Below are positions 25,201 to 39,900 of a stretch of 64,000 bases of DNA, in pieces (the first letter of the stretch is position 1; every line of letters starts with the position of its first letter). Made by a program: the position numbers and the translations under genes. Source of the DNA: Paragordius varius. Lineage: Eukaryota; Nematomorpha. Where the stretch lies: NCBI GenBank assembly GCA_964247055.1, contig OZ176053.1:10230001-10294000 (forward strand), written 5' to 3'. The notes below the pieces were generated by a model that had not been told where the DNA came from, did not search any database, and saw only the letters and a program-made list of their open reading frames with translations.

Positions 25201-28200
25201 AACCCTTCTTCATATCCACTTCATCCGTTTCTTCTCCAGTTTAACCCTTCTTCATATCCACTTCATCCGTTTCTTCTACAGTTTAACCCTTCTTCATATC
25301 CACTTCATCCGTTTCTTCTACAGTTTAACCCTTCTTCATATCCACTTCATCCGTTTCTTCCAAAGTTTAACCCTTCTTCATATCCATTTCATCCGTTTCT
25401 TCCAAAGTTTAACCCTTCTTCATATCCACTTCATCCGTTTCTTCTCCAGTTTAACCCTTCTTCATATCCACTTCATCCGTTTCTTCTACAGTTTAACCCT
25501 TCTTCATATCCATTTCATCCGTTTCTTCCAAAGTTTAACCCTTCTTCATATCCACTTCATTCGTTTCTTCCAAAGTTTAACCCTTCTTCATATCCATTTC
25601 ATCCGTTTCTTCTACAGTTTAAATCTTCTTCATATCCATTTCATCCGTTTCTTCTCCAGTTTAACCCTTCTTCATATCCATTTCATCCGTTTCTTCTACA
25701 GTTTAACCCTTCTTCATATCCACTTCATCCGTTTCTTCCAAAGTTTAACCCTTCTTCATATCCATTTCATCCGTTTCTTCTCCAGTTTAACCCTTCTTCA
25801 TATCCATTTCATCCGTTTCTTCTCCAGTGTAACCCTTCTTCATATCCACTTCATCCGTTTCTTCCAAAGTTTAACCCTTCTTCATATCCATTTCATCCGT
25901 TTCTTCCAAAGTTTAACCCTTCTTCATATCCACTTCATCCGTTTCTTCCAAAGTTTAACCCTTCTTCATATCCACTTCATCCGTTTCTTCTACAGTTTAA
26001 CCCTTCTTCATATCCATTTCATCCGTTTCTTCCAAAGTTTAACCCTTCTTCATATCCACTTCATCCGTTTCTTCTCCAGTTTAACCCTTCTTCATATCCA
26101 CTTCATCCGTTTCTTCTCCAGTTTAACCCTTCTTCATATCCATTTCATCCGTTTCTTCCAAAGTTTAACCCTTCTTCATATCCACTTCATTCGTTTCTTC
26201 CAAAGTTTAACCCTTCTTCATATCCACTTCATCCGTTTCTTCCAAAGTTTAACCCTTCTTCATATCCATTTCATCCGTTTCTTCCAAAGTTTAACCCTTC
26301 TTCATATCCACTTCATCCGTTTCTTCTACAGTTTAACCCTTCTTCATATCCATTTCATCCGTTTCTTCCAAAGTTTAACCCTTCTTCATATCCACTTCAT
26401 CCGTTTCTTCTCCAGTTTAACCCTTCTTCATATCCACTTCATCCGTTTCTTCTACAGTTTAACCCTTCTTCATATCCACTTCATCCGTTTCTTCCAAAGT
26501 TTAACCCTTCTTCATATCCATTTCATCCGTTTCTTCCAAAGTTTAACCCTTCTTCATATCCACTTCATCCGTTTCTTCTACAGTTTAACCCTTCTTCATA
26601 TCCATTTCATCCGTTTCTTCCAAAGTTTAACCCTTCTTCATATCCACTTCATCCGTTTCTTCCAAAGTTTAACCCTTCTTCATATCCACTTCATCCGTTT
26701 CTTCTACATTTTAACCCTTCTTCATACCACTTCATCCGTTTCTTCCAAAGTTTAACCCTTCTTCATATCCACTTCATCCGTTTCTTCTCCAGTTTAACCC
26801 TTCTTCATATCCACTTCATCCGTTTCTTCCAAAGTTTAACCGTTCTTCATATCCACTTCATCCGTTTCTTCCAAAGTTTAACCCTTCTTCATATCCACTT
26901 CATCCGTTTCTTCCAAAGTTTAACCCTTCTTCATATCCACTTCATCCATTTCTTCTCCAGTTTAACCCTTCTTCATATCCACTTCATCCGTTTCTTCCAA
27001 AGTTTAACCCTTCTTCATATCCACTTCATCCGTTTCTTCTCCAGTTTAACCCTTCTTCATATCCACTTCATCCGTTTCTTCCAAAGTTTAACCCTTCTTC
27101 ATATCCACTTCATCCGTTTCTTCTCCAGTTTAACCCTTCTTCATATCCATTTCATCCGTTTCTTCTCCAGTTTAACCCTTCTTCATATCCACTTCATCCG
27201 TTTCTTCCAAAGTTTAACCCTTCTTCATATCCACTTCATCCGTTTCTTCCAAAGTTTAACCCTTCTTCATATCCACTTCATCCATTTCTTCTCCAGTTTA
27301 ACCCTTCTTCATATCCACTTCATCCGTTTCTTCCAAAGTTTAACCCTTCTTCATATCCACTTCATCCGTTTCTTCTCCAGTTTAACCCTTCTTCATATCC
27401 ACTTCATCCGTTTCTTCTACAGTTTAACCCTTCTTCATATCCACTTCATCCGTTTCTTCCAAAGTTTAACCCTTCTTCATATCCATTTCATCCGTTTCTT
27501 CCAAAGTTTAACCCTTCTTCATATCCACTTCATCCGTTTCTTCTCCAGTTTAACCCTTCTTCATATCCACTTCATCCGTTTCTTCCAAAGTTTAACCCTT
27601 CTTCATATCCACTTCATCCGTTTCTTCCAAAGTTTAACCCTTCTTCATATCCATTTCATCCGTTTCTTCTCCAGTTTAACCCTTCTTCATATCCATTTCA
27701 TCCGTTTCTTCTCCAGTGTAACCCTTCTTCATATCCACTTCATCCGTTTCTTCCAAAGTTTAACCCTTCTTCATATCCATTTCATCCGTTTCTTCCAAAG
27801 TTTAACCCTTCTTCATATCCACTTCATCCGTTTCTTCCAAAGTTTAACCCTTCTTCATATCCACTTCATCCGTTTCTTCTCCAGTTTAACCCTTCTTCAT
27901 ATCCACTTCATCCGTTTCTTCTCCAGTTTAACCCTTCTTCATATCCACTTCATCCGTTTCTTCTACAGTTTAACCCTTCTTCATATCCACTTCATCCGTT
28001 TCTTCCAAAGTTTAACCCTTCTTCATATCCATTTCATCCGTTTCTTCCAAAGTTTAACCCTTCTTCATATCCACTTCATCCGTTTCTTCTCCAGTTTAAC
28101 CCTTCTTCATATCCACTTCATCCGTTTCTTCTACAGTTTAACCCTTCTTCATATCCACTTCATCCGTTTCTTCCAAAGTTTAACCCTTCTTCATATCCAT

Positions 28201-31200
28201 TTCATCCGTTTCTTCCAAAGTTTAACCCTTCTTCATATCCACTTCATCCGTTTCTTCTACAGTTTAACCCTTCTTCATATCCATTTCATCCGTTTCTTCT
28301 CCAGTTTAACCCTTCTTCATATCCATTTCATCCGTTTCTTCTACAGTTTAACCCTTCTTCATATCCACTTCATCCGTTTCTTCCAAAGTTTAACCCTTCT
28401 TCATATCCATTTCATCCGTTTCTTCTCCAGTTTAACCCTTCTTCATATCCATTTCATCCGTTTCTTCTCCAGTGTAACCCTTCTTCATATCCACTTCATC
28501 CGTTTCTTCCAAAGTTTAACCCTTCTTCATATCCATTTCATCCGTTTCTTCCAAAGTTTAACCCTTCTTCATATCCACTTCATCCGTTTCTTCCAAAGTT
28601 TAACCCTTCTTCATATCCACTTCATGCGTTTCTTCTACAGTTTAACCCTTCTTCATATCCATTTCATCCGTTTCTTCCAAAGTTTAACCCTTCTTCATAT
28701 CCACTTCATCCGTTTCTTCTCCAGTTTAACCCTTCTTCATATCCACTTCATCCGTTTCTTCTCCAGTTTAACCCTTCTTCATATCCATTTCATCCGTTTC
28801 TTCCAAAGTTTAACCCTTCTTCATATCCACTTCATTCGTTTCTTCCAAAGTTTAACCCTTCTTCATATCCACTTCATCCGTTTCTTCCAAAGTTTAACCC
28901 TTCTTCATATCCATTTCATCCGTTTCTTCCAAAGTTTAACCCTTCTTCATATCCACTTCATCCGTTTCTTCTACAGTTTAACCCTTCTTCATATCCATTT
29001 CATCCGTTTCTTCCAAAGTTTAACCCTTCTTCATATCCACTTCATCCGTTTCTTCTCCAGTTTAACCCTTCTTCATATCCACTTCATCCGTTTCTTCTAC
29101 AGTTTAACCCTTCTTCATATCCACTTCATCCGTTTCTTCCAAAGTTTAACCCTTCTTCATATCCATTTCATCCGTTTCTTCCAAAGTTTAACCCTTCTTC
29201 ATATCCACTTCATCCGTTTCTTCTACAGTTTAACCCTTCTTCATATCCATTTCATCCGTTTCTTCCAAAGTTTAACCCTTCTTCATATCCACTTCATCCG
29301 TTTCTTCCAAAGTTTAACCCTTCTTCATATCCACTTCATCCGTTTCTTCTACATTTTAACCCTTCTTCATACCACTTCATCCGTTTCTTCCAAAGTTTAA
29401 CCCTTCTTCATATCCACTTCATCCGTTTCTTCTCCAGTTTAACCCTTCTTCATATCCACTTCATCCGTTTCTTCCAAAGTTTAACCGTTCTTCATATCCA
29501 CTTCATCCGTTTCTTCCAAAGTTTAACCCTTCTTCATATCCACTTCATCCGTTTCTTCCAAAGTTTAACCCTTCTTCATATCCACTTCATCCATTTCTTC
29601 TCCAGTTTAACCCTTCTTCATATCCACTTCATCCGTTTCTTCCAAAGTTTAACCCTTCTTCATATCCACTTCATCCGTTTCTTCTCCAGTTTAACCCTTC
29701 TTCATATCCACTTCATCCGTTTCTTCCAAAGTTTAACCCTTCTTCATATCCACTTCATCCGTTTCTTCTCCAGTTTAACCCTTCTTCATATCCACTTCAT
29801 CCGTTTCTTCCAAAGTTTAACCCTTCTTCATATCCATTTCATCCGTTTCTTCTCCAGTTTAACCCTTCTTCATATCCATTTCATCCGTTTCTTCTCCAGT
29901 GTAACCCTTCTTCATATCCACTTCATCCGTTTCTTCCAAAGTTTAACCCTTCTTCATATCCATTTCATCCGTTTCTTCCAAAGTTTAACCCTTCTTCATA
30001 TCCACTTCATCCGTTTCTTCCAAAGTTTAACCCTTCTTCATATCCACTTCATCCGTTTCTTCTCCAGTTTAACCCTTCTTCATATCCACTTCATCCGTTT
30101 CTTCTACAGTTTAACCCTTCTTCATATCCACTTCATCCGTTTCTTCCAAAGTTTAACCCTTCTTCATATCCATTTCATCCGTTTCTTCCAAAGTTTAACC
30201 CTTCTTCATATCCACTTCATCCGTTTCTTCTACAGTTTAACCCTTCTTCATATCCATTTCATCCGTTTCTTCCAAAGTTTAACCCTTCTTCATATCCACT
30301 TCATCCGTTTCTTCCAAAGTTTAACCCTTCTTCATATCCACTTCATCCGTTTCTTCTACATTTTAACCCTTCTTCATACCACTTCATCCGTTTCTTCCAA
30401 AGTTTAACCCTTCTTCATATCCACTTCATCCGTTTCTTCTCCAGTTTAACCCTTCTTCATATCCACTTCATCCGTTTCTTCCAAAGTTTAACCGTTCTTC
30501 ATATCCACTTCATCCGTTTCTTCCAAAGTTTAACCCTTCTTCATATCCACTTCATCCGTTTCTTCCAAAGTTTAACCCTTCTTCATATCCACTTCATCCA
30601 TTTCTTCTCCAGTTTAACCCTTCTTCATATCCACTTCATCCGTTTCTTCCAAAGTTTAACCCTTCTTCATATCCACTTCATCCGTTTCTTCTCCAGTTTA
30701 ACCCTTCTTCATATCCACTTCATCCGTTTCTTCCAAAGTTTAACCCTTCTTCATATCCACTTCATCCGTTTCTTCTCCAGTTTAACCCTTCTTCATATCC
30801 ATTTCATCCGTTTCTTCCAAAGTTTAACCCTTCTTCATATCCACTTCATCCGTTTCTTCCAAAGTTTAACCCTTCTTCATATCCACTTCATCCGTTTCTT
30901 CTACAGTTTAACCCTTCTTCATATCCATTTCATCCGTTTCTTCCAAAGTTTAACCCTTCTTCATATCCACTTCATCCGTTTCTTCTCCAGTTTAACCCTT
31001 CTTCATATCCACTTCATCCGTTTCTTCTACAGTTTAACCCTTCTTCATATCCACTTCATCCGTTTCTTCCAAAGTTTAACCCTTCTTCATATCCATTTCA
31101 TCCGTTTCTTCCAAAGTTTAACCCTTCTTCATATCCACTTCATCCGTTTCTTCTCCAGTTTAACCCTTCTTCATATCCACTTCATCCGTTTCTTCCAAAG

Positions 31201-34165
31201 TTTAACCCTTCTTCATATCCACTTCATCCGTTTCTTCCAAAGTTTAACCCTTCTTCATATCCACTTCATCCGTTTCTTCTAAAGTTTAACCCTTCTTCAT
31301 ATCCACTTCATCCGTTTCTTCTACGGTTTAACCCTTCTTCATATCCACTTCATTCGTTTCTCCAAAGTTTAACCATTCTTCATATCCACTTCATCCGTTT
31401 CTTCCAAAGTTTAACCCTTCTTCATATCCACTTCATCCGTTTCTTCTAAAGTTTAACCCTTCTTCATATCCACTTCATCCGTTTCTTCCAAAGTTTAACC
31501 CTTCTTCATATCCACTTCATTCGTTTCTCCAAAGTTTAACCATTCTTCATATCCACTTCATCCGTTTCTTCCAAAGTTTAACCCTTCTTCATATCCACTT
31601 CATCCGTTTCTTCTAAAGTTTAACCCTTCTTCATATCCACTTCATCCGTTTCTTCCAAAGTTTAACCCTTCTTCATATCCACTTCATCCGTTTCTTCCAA
31701 AGTTTAACCCTTCTTCAATCCACTTCATCCGTTTCTTCCAAAGTTTAACCCTTCTTCATATCCACTTCATCCGTTTCTTCCAAAGTTTAACCCTTCTTCA
31801 ATCCACTTCATCCGTTTCTTCCAAAGTTTAACCCTTCTTCATATCCACTTCATCCGTTTCTTCCAAAGTTTAACCCTTCTTCATATCCACTTCATTCGTT
31901 TCTTCCAAAGTTTAACCATTCTTCATATCCACTTCATTCGTTTCTTCTAAAGTTTAACCCTTCTTCATATCCACTTCATCCGTTTCTTCCAAAGTTTAAC
32001 CCTTCTTCATATTCACTTCATCCGTTTCTTCCAAAGTTTAACCCTTCTTCAATCCACTTCATCCGTTTCTTCCAAAGTTTAACCCTTCTTCATATCCACT
32101 TCATCCTTTTATTCTACAGTTTAACCCTTCTTCATATCCACTTCATCCGTTTCTTCCAAAGTTTAACCCTTCTTCATATCCACTTCATCCGTTTCTTCTC
32201 CAGTTTAACCCTTCTTCATATCCACTTCATCCGTTTCTTCCAAAGTTTAACCCTTCTTCATATCCACTTCATCCGTTTCTTCTAAAGTTTAACCCTTCTT
32301 CATATCCACTTCATCCGTTTCTTCTACGGTTTAACCCTTCTTCATATCCACTTCATCCGTTTCTTCCAAAGTTTAACCCTTCTTCATATCCACTTCATTC
32401 GTTTCTCCAAAGTTTAACCATTCTTCATATCCACTTCATTCGTTTCTTCTAAAGTTTAACCCTTCTTCATATCCACTTCATCCGTTTCTTCCAAAGTTTA
32501 ACCCTTCTTCATATTCACTTCATCCCTGTCTTCCAAAGTTTAACCCTTCTTCAATCCACTTCATCCGTTTCTTCCAAAGTTTAACCCTTCTTCATATCCA
32601 CTTCATCCTTTTATTCTACAGTTTAACCCTTCTTCATATCCACTTCATCCGTTTCTTCCAAAGTTTAACCCTTCTTCATATCCACTTCATCCGTTTCTTC
32701 TCCAGTTTAACCCTTCTTCATATCCACTTCATCCGTTTCTTCCAAAGTTTAACCCTTCTTCATATCCACTTCATCCGTTTCTTCTAAAGTTTAACCCTTC
32801 TTCATATCCACTTCATCCGTTTCTTCTACGGTTTAACCCTTCTTCATATCCACTTCATCCGTTTCTTCCAAAGTTTAACCCTTCTTCATATCCACTTCAT
32901 TCGTTTCTCCAAAGTTTAACCATTCTTCATATCCACTTCATCCGTTTCTTCCAAAGTTTAACCCTTCTTCATATCCACTTCATCCGTTTCTTCTAAAGTT
33001 TAACCCTTCTTCATATCCACTTCATCCGTTTCTTCCAAAGTTTAACCCTTCTTCAATCCACTTCATCCGTTTCTTCCAAAGTTTAACCCTTCTTCATATC
33101 CACTTCATCCGTTTCTTCCAAAGTTTAACCCTTCTTCAATCCACTTCATCCGTTTCTTCCAAAGTTTAACCCTTCTTCATATCCACTTCATCCGTTTCTT
33201 CCAAAGTTTAACCCTTCTTCATATCCACTTCATCCGTTTCTTCTACAGTTTAACCCTTCTTCATATCCACTTCATCCGTTTCTTCTACGGTTTAACCCTT
33301 CTTCATATCCACTTCATCCGTTTCTTCCAAAGTTTAACCCTTCTTCATATCCACTTCATTCGTTTCTCCAAAGTTTAACCATTCTTCATATCCACTTCAT
33401 CCGTTTCTTCCAAAGTTTAACCCTTCTTCATATCCACTTCATCCGTTTCTTCTAAAGTTTAACCCTTCTTCATATCCACTTCATCCGTTTCTTCCAAAGT
33501 TTAACCCTTCTTCAATCCACTTCATCCGTTTCTTCCAAAGTTTAACCCTTCTTCATATCCACTTCATCCGTTTCTTCCAAAGTTTAACCCTTCTTCAATC
33601 CACTTCATCCGTTTCTTCCAAAGTTTAACCCTTCTTCATATCCACTTCATCCGTTTCTTCCAAAGTTTAACCCTTCTTCATATCCACTTCATCCGTTTCT
33701 TCTAAAGTTTAACCCTTCTTCATATCCACTTCATCCGTTTCTTCCAAAGTTTAACCCTTCTTCATATCCACTTCATCCGTTTCTTCCAAAGTTTAACCCT
33801 TCTTCATATCCACTTCATCCGTTTCTTCCAAAGTTTAACCCTTCTTCATATCCACTTCATCCGTTTCTTCCAAAGTTTAACCCTTCTTCATATCCACTTC
33901 ATCCGTTTCTTCCAAAGTTTAACCCTTCTTCATATCCACTTCATCCGTTTCTTCCAAAGTTTAACCCTTCTTCATATCCACTTCATCCGTTTCTTCCAAA
34001 GTTTAACCCTTCTTCATATCCACTTCATCCGTTTCTTCTACAGTTTAACCCTTCTTCATATCCACTTCATCCGTTTCTTCCAAAGTTTAACCCTTCTTCA
34101 TATCCACTTCATCCGTTTCTTCCAAAGTTTAACCCTTCTTCAATCCACTTTATCCGTTTCTTTTA
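22218..34165. repeat. 42-bp minisatellite array, ~11.9 kb
   Basis: Roughly 280 tandem copies of a 42-bp unit whose plus strand reads GTTTAACCCTTCTTCATATC then CACTTCATCCGTTTCTTCCA then AA. Common variants end CCAAAG, CTCCAG or CTACAG, and one position alternates CCACTTC / CCATTTC. Rarer 40-41-bp units (CTTCAATCC, CATACCAC, TTTCTCCAAAG) mark higher-order blocks. The plus strand is about three-quarters pyrimidine. Because 42 is divisible by three, two plus-strand frames stay open for long stretches (for example 28624-29400). I take these to be by-products of the period, not genes. Every consensus unit carries a stop in the minus-strand frame that looks most protein-like. Confidence 0.98.
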
Positions 34166-34560
34166 ATGTTTCATCCTTCTTCATAACTACTTCCGCCGTT
34201 TCTTCTAAAGTATTAACTTCCTTCATATCCAGTTCTTCGTTATATTCCCTTCTATTCATCCCTTCGTTCGTTCTATTAAAGATTCAGTGTTCCATATCCA
34301 GTTAAACCCCTTCTATTAAAAATACACTCTTCTTCAAAATCCTCTTCCTCCTAAGACCCCACCCTTCTTCATATCCCCTTTATCCGTTTCAATTGGAGTT
34401 TACTCATAGTTTTCTAAAGTAGCACCCATATTCGTGTCCACTTTAGCCTTTGTTAAAATTTATTCATTCCTTCAACTCTATCTAAAAATACCCTCTCCTT
34501 CCGATTCACCCGTTTTAAGGGTTTCTTTCATAATTTTATTTTATCCGTTGATTAATTTCC
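34166..34560. repeat. decayed right edge of the minisatellite
   Basis: About 400 bp of diverged, unevenly spaced units such as TTTCATCCTTCTTCATAAC and CTTCCTTCATATCCAGTTC, fading into unique sequence. Edge decay of this kind is usual where homogenisation by unequal exchange no longer reaches. Read on the minus strand it gives ELDMKEVNTLEETAEVVMKK followed by DETLKETDKVD, an open 14-residue periodicity. Confidence 0.8.
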
Positions 34561-36941
34561 ACACTTGAAATAACATTCATTCAACAAATAACATTTTACA
34601 TACAAATTTTAGGCCTACATACATTACAAAATTAATGGAAAAATATATTTAGGTGTTACAAGTTTTATAGATACAACCTAGTATATTTAAAAATAATTTA
34701 CATTTATGTCGACAAACAGTATTGTTTCTAGAAATACCTTTTCATTTTTATTATATAAACTATAAAGTATTTTCTAACATTTGGGATATCCCATTTCATT
34801 AGTTCCATATATAATATCTTAAAATTCGGTATCGCGAAAAAATTTTTATACAATATCTGCAACGTTTATTTTATTTGATTATAATCATGTTACAAATTTC
34901 TAAAAATTAAAGAAAAAATTCAATCATTTTTGGGCATGATAATAGAAGCAATGAAAATCAATCAAAAACTGCATGATTTTATATTAAATAGAGTTCTATT
35001 ATTATTGGAAACCATTAACATTTTTTGCAACATATTATATTATATAAATAAATATAGATCCATTTAAAAATATGATATATCGGATGGCAATTATAAACAT
35101 AATATTTTAATATCAATTTAGAATATTAGTGAGTATAAGATAAAAATGAGCCCATATTAAGGCATATTATTTAAGCCAATATGGAAGTTGCCACAATTGA
35201 AACTCTCTTACTTAAACTAGATATAATTACCTTGTATTAGTTATTAGCATTGTCCCATACATAATCTGAATATAACCATAACCGCGAATAGACGGGTTTT
35301 CCATTACAATATTTTGTTGTTTAACATTTAAAATTTGATAAATGAGTACACTAAAAACAGTGGTTTAAAATAACGATGATAAGAACATTGTAAAAAATGA
35401 TTGTTGATTAACCAATATAATATGTTAAGTTTTAATGAAAAGTAATGTCAAAGTTATTTTGCGCTCCTTTCATATATTGTTGCATAAATTTTGATATATT
35501 AATTTAATTTTTTGTGATAAACAAAAGATGAATATAAAAAATATTATTACATCGTTAAAGCCCAAAATAATGTTAAAGGATGATTAAATTTAACATTTTT
35601 AGTGCGAATCGGTTAAAAAACAGGCTAAAGCAAAATTAAAAAGTAATGTATCCCGCAATGCGTACCCATTTATTTTTCCTTTTCATATATTCCTTCTGAA
35701 TGCGTAACCTTAAACCATTTCCAAAACAACTACTCTACTTTAAATTGAAATATACAAAAGATATGATTATTAATTAAAGTACCATAAGACAATATCACAT
35801 AATTTAAAAACTATAATAATTTTTTAAGATATTTTTATTTTCAAATAATAAATGCACTTCTCTGATCATTAACAGCTAATAGGATAAACATACCTATTTC
35901 AGCTGGATCGGCATTCAAATAGTTATTAAAAAACTATTAAATAGTTTTCCATAATATTTTTTAATTTAATTCAGCGCTTCGAACCGGGACAAAAAAGTGG
36001 TACCGGAACCGGCCTGGTTCCTAAAATTTCAAATAAAATTGGGGTGGTTTCTACCGGTTTCATTTTGGTTCCTAATTTTTAATCAATTGATTTTCATGCA
36101 ACATTTTTATTACAATAATAAAACAATATCAGCAATATGTTAAAATAAGTGTCACATTATATCAAATAGCGAGTTCTTGTTTTTTTATCTAATTAGCAGT
36201 AAATTCATGCATATATTATCTTAACCGCAATATGTACCTCTAATGTAACCTTACATCATAAAATTACAATATTTTTGCTAAATTGTGGCCAGAAAAATTT
36301 AGTTTGAGAGTTTCAGGCTAACGTGGGACGCTTTTTAGTCCCGTTGATATATACTGTAACTCATTTTTTTCCGTTATGGGCGATTGATTATGGACGCTAT
36401 ATTTTATGGTTTTGTTTATGCAAAATTCAAAGAGATACTTATTTTTTAAAAGTAATTATAAGAAGTCATAACCTGGATTTTCGTCATTTTCCCAAAGATA
36501 TGCTAGAAATTTTAAACATAAAACTCAATCATAATTTCCAGAATAAGAATCATTAATTGTAGTCGTTCTTGCATAATTTAATCCAAAAGGTATTGCTTCC
36601 AATACCCAAAAACGGATTGCCATGATTTAGAATCGTACATTGAAAAATGGATATTCTAAGTTGGTTTACCATTAAGAAATGTACCAACAACATTGTTTAT
36701 CATATTAATAACTCTTCCAAATTTTTATGGATATAATATATCACAAAATTTAACCACATTATATTTAAATTTTGAATATTTATGCTTCTAATATAATTAC
36801 TATTACATACACAGATAAATTAAAAATGTTTCAGATAGAATAATTTCTTCAATAAACTACGAAACAGTATTCAGAATTAAATTGATTTTCAGGTGACATA
36901 TACATGTTTTAATATGTACATTTATTTATCTAATATATTAA
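34561..36941. other. intergenic, one possible repeat scrap
   Basis: Nothing coding recognised. At about 35980-36085 a GC-richer patch with CCGGGAC, ACCGGAACCGGCC and CTACCGGTTTC resembles subterminal repeats of hAT-type elements, but no paired end was found. The open frame at 36323-36556 has no recognisable product. Confidence 0.5.
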
Positions 36942-39900
36942 TTAAGGAATAGGTTTTGGATGTATAAGGATTTTAATTGGGCTTGCTAGCATAATATCAT
37001 CATTTTGTGCATTGTATAAAGGATTATCTTTTGGCAAAATAGAATTTAATTCCAAGATTAAGTTGAATTCGACATAAGCGGGATCTGGCATTGTAAAGAA
37101 AATAATTAATAAAAACTTTTAAATTTTTATAATATAATTTAATAAATAATTACCTGTCCATGGGTGTTCTGATTCAATATATATGTTATGTTGCACTTTG
37201 TAACCGTGTGAATTTGATTGTTTTATAAAACAATTTATTGGAATGGGATGACTAATACATTTTAAATCTGGATATTTTATCTAAAAAAGAAAAGAATGAA
37301 GTAATAGATTGCAAACCATTGCCTTTATACATATCATCTATGTAGCTTTAATTTTAAAACCATTATTTTTTAATCAACAATAAGCGTGATTAACTATTAT
37401 TTGGTCCATTAATTAAAAAAGTCTTAATTTTCTATTATACATATTTTTCAAAATTTAAATATACTTCAATTTACAAAATAACCAAAAAAACAAACTTTAA
37501 TCTTTATGTGTTGAAATAAATCTTCTATTTTATTCAATCCAAGCATATTATTATCATCGACACCATCTAGTCGTTTCTGTTCTGGTAGAAATTCTAAATT
37601 TATTTCTGGGGCTATATCAGCTAAAACTGTGGCTTTTAATGAAAAACCACTAATAAATTTATAGGATATATCACGATCCTTATTTTCCATGGGATGTAAT
37701 ATATGAGCCTTGATGTGATACAATAAAGGTAAAGATTTGGATAAAGTATTAGTATCCATATTTATTACGGCATTTTTTTCATACAACGCTTTTATATAAA
37801 ATTGATAAATTTCTGTGATTATATCGGTAACGATAGGGTTTAATAATTCTAATTTATAATGACAGGTATCTTGTTGGTTGTGTTCAAGATCATTTGTTTC
37901 AAAGTTATCTGATGTGTGAAAATTATCGTGTAATTTGGTCAAATTTATTTTTAAAGTATTTGATAAGCCCAGGAAGGTATATGATGCCTTGTAGAGAAAT
38001 TGATTGACCTATCATACACGAAAAAATATGTTTTTGAAAAAAGAAATATAAAAATAAATAATAGTAACATTTATAAGCAAAGAAATAATTGAATTCTTAT
38101 TTACCTTGTTGTAGGCAGATGGCTTAAAAGTTTTATTGATTGTGTTTTGTTCATTGAATATTTTATGTGCCCCAACATAAAAGGCTAAAATTAGAGCTGT
38201 AAAATCTGCACAAGAACCCAAGCATACAAGGGCATTATGTGCATAAATTGTGAAGTCAAACTCTTTTTGACAGCTTGATTTTGGACGTGAAAATTGAAAA
38301 GCGCCATATTTACTTGATATGGATGATATATTTTGACATGTATCAAGTAATGTTATTACACGTTTTTGGATCCAAAAATTATTTGAATCAATAAAATTAT
38401 CATATATTTGTGTCTGATACATTTGGCAAAGTTTGTAAACCATTTCAATGGCGACTTTGGATTTTTTGATGCAGCCGGGTTGTCTAATAAATGTATAAAA
38501 AAATAACACGTTTTAATGCATTTTTAAACAGAGAAAAAAGCATGCAAATTCAAATGATGCATGCATTGTTAAAAAGAATAGAAATGTCATAAGGGATCGG
38601 GTTTTTTCGATTTATTATAAGCTAATAAAAATTATTAATACACATTGTATAAATAACAAATAATTTGTGAAAATAGCATGAATAAATTGAAAAAGGGGTG
38701 GTCATTCGATTCGACAAGTTATTCATTTCTTTAGCACAAATAGCTAAAACAATAAAATTTAATTAAACCGATAATTATACCGTAAACTTATTTCTGTTTT
38801 AAATAATTGTGGGAAACATTGTCGTAAATAGGGCGAGTGTCGATCAATTACAAACGATGGAAGTAAACTCATTCCAGTGTATGGTGTGTCCTGCGACTCT
38901 AATTCATCAATGGCATTGAGAATTAGGACAAGAGTGGCAATATAAACAACATTTTGGGTAATATCTGGTTCTGTCGGATCAAAATGAAAATCCAAACATA
39001 AGTTTCTAAATAATATAAGCGAGTTAATTATTTTGGTTTATATATTAACAAACTATTAAGATCAAATATACAAGTAAAGGGTAATAATGTGTGAAAGAAA
39101 CCTAATATAACCCAGAGGATTAGACTTCAGAAAAAGTGAAAAGCGAGTTAATTTACTACGCCTAAGCTCACAATTAAACGATAGTATTAATAATTCAAAA
39201 TTTATAAAATTTGGTTCTTTTTATGTGAAAATTTGTATTTTATTATAGTTTTTTGTCATTAATTTTAGTTTTACTATATAAAAGAGTGATATTTATTAAC
39301 AGTTCTATTTTTCAAACTTAAACGGGTGAAACCAGTTTTTTAACTGGCTATAATTTTTCCAGTTGCTTAATAATTTTAAAATAATCCGCCTACAAAATTA
39401 ATTTGTATTTAATAATTACTTTCCCTCCCTAAGTAAAAGTTGTTTAATATCGCGTGTTTGTGGCCAAACACCAACAAGGCTATCATCTAATGTTTTATTT
39501 TTATCTAAATCTCCACCTTTTACATTGCTATTTTGATTTGCGGATGTGGTTAAAAGGTCAAAAGAAATGCGTTTAAATGATGTGTAAGGGGAATCGATAC
39601 AAAGGAGATCAGGTATTAATCGCATCACAAATGCACTGTGCAGGTAAGCGAAATCACGAAATGTTCTATGCATACATAGGGGAATTATATATTTTGTTTA
39701 TATGGTTTTAATACAAAATAAATTTTTTATCTTAGCTATATATATATTTATATATATTTATGGATTTTAAAAGCGTAAACGGTCTGACCGTTAATTTATA
39801 ATCTCAAAAAAATAATTTAAGCAAGTAACTTGTGTTTAATAATCTTAATAACTATAAGTAATAGCAATCTATATAAAAGCCACAAACCTTTTAACATTAT

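Noticed and set aside
28624-29400. 258-residue open frame of repeated SLTLLHIHFIRFF
   Set aside because: It lies wholly inside the 42-bp minisatellite. A period divisible by three keeps frames open by chance, and the frame breaks wherever a 40- or 41-bp unit occurs.
22218-34165. Possible CRISPR array or telomere from regularly spaced TAACCCT
   Set aside because: There are no distinct spacers; the units are contiguous near-identical 42-mers. TAACCCT occurs once per unit, not as tandem hexamers, so the telomere resemblance is probably chance.
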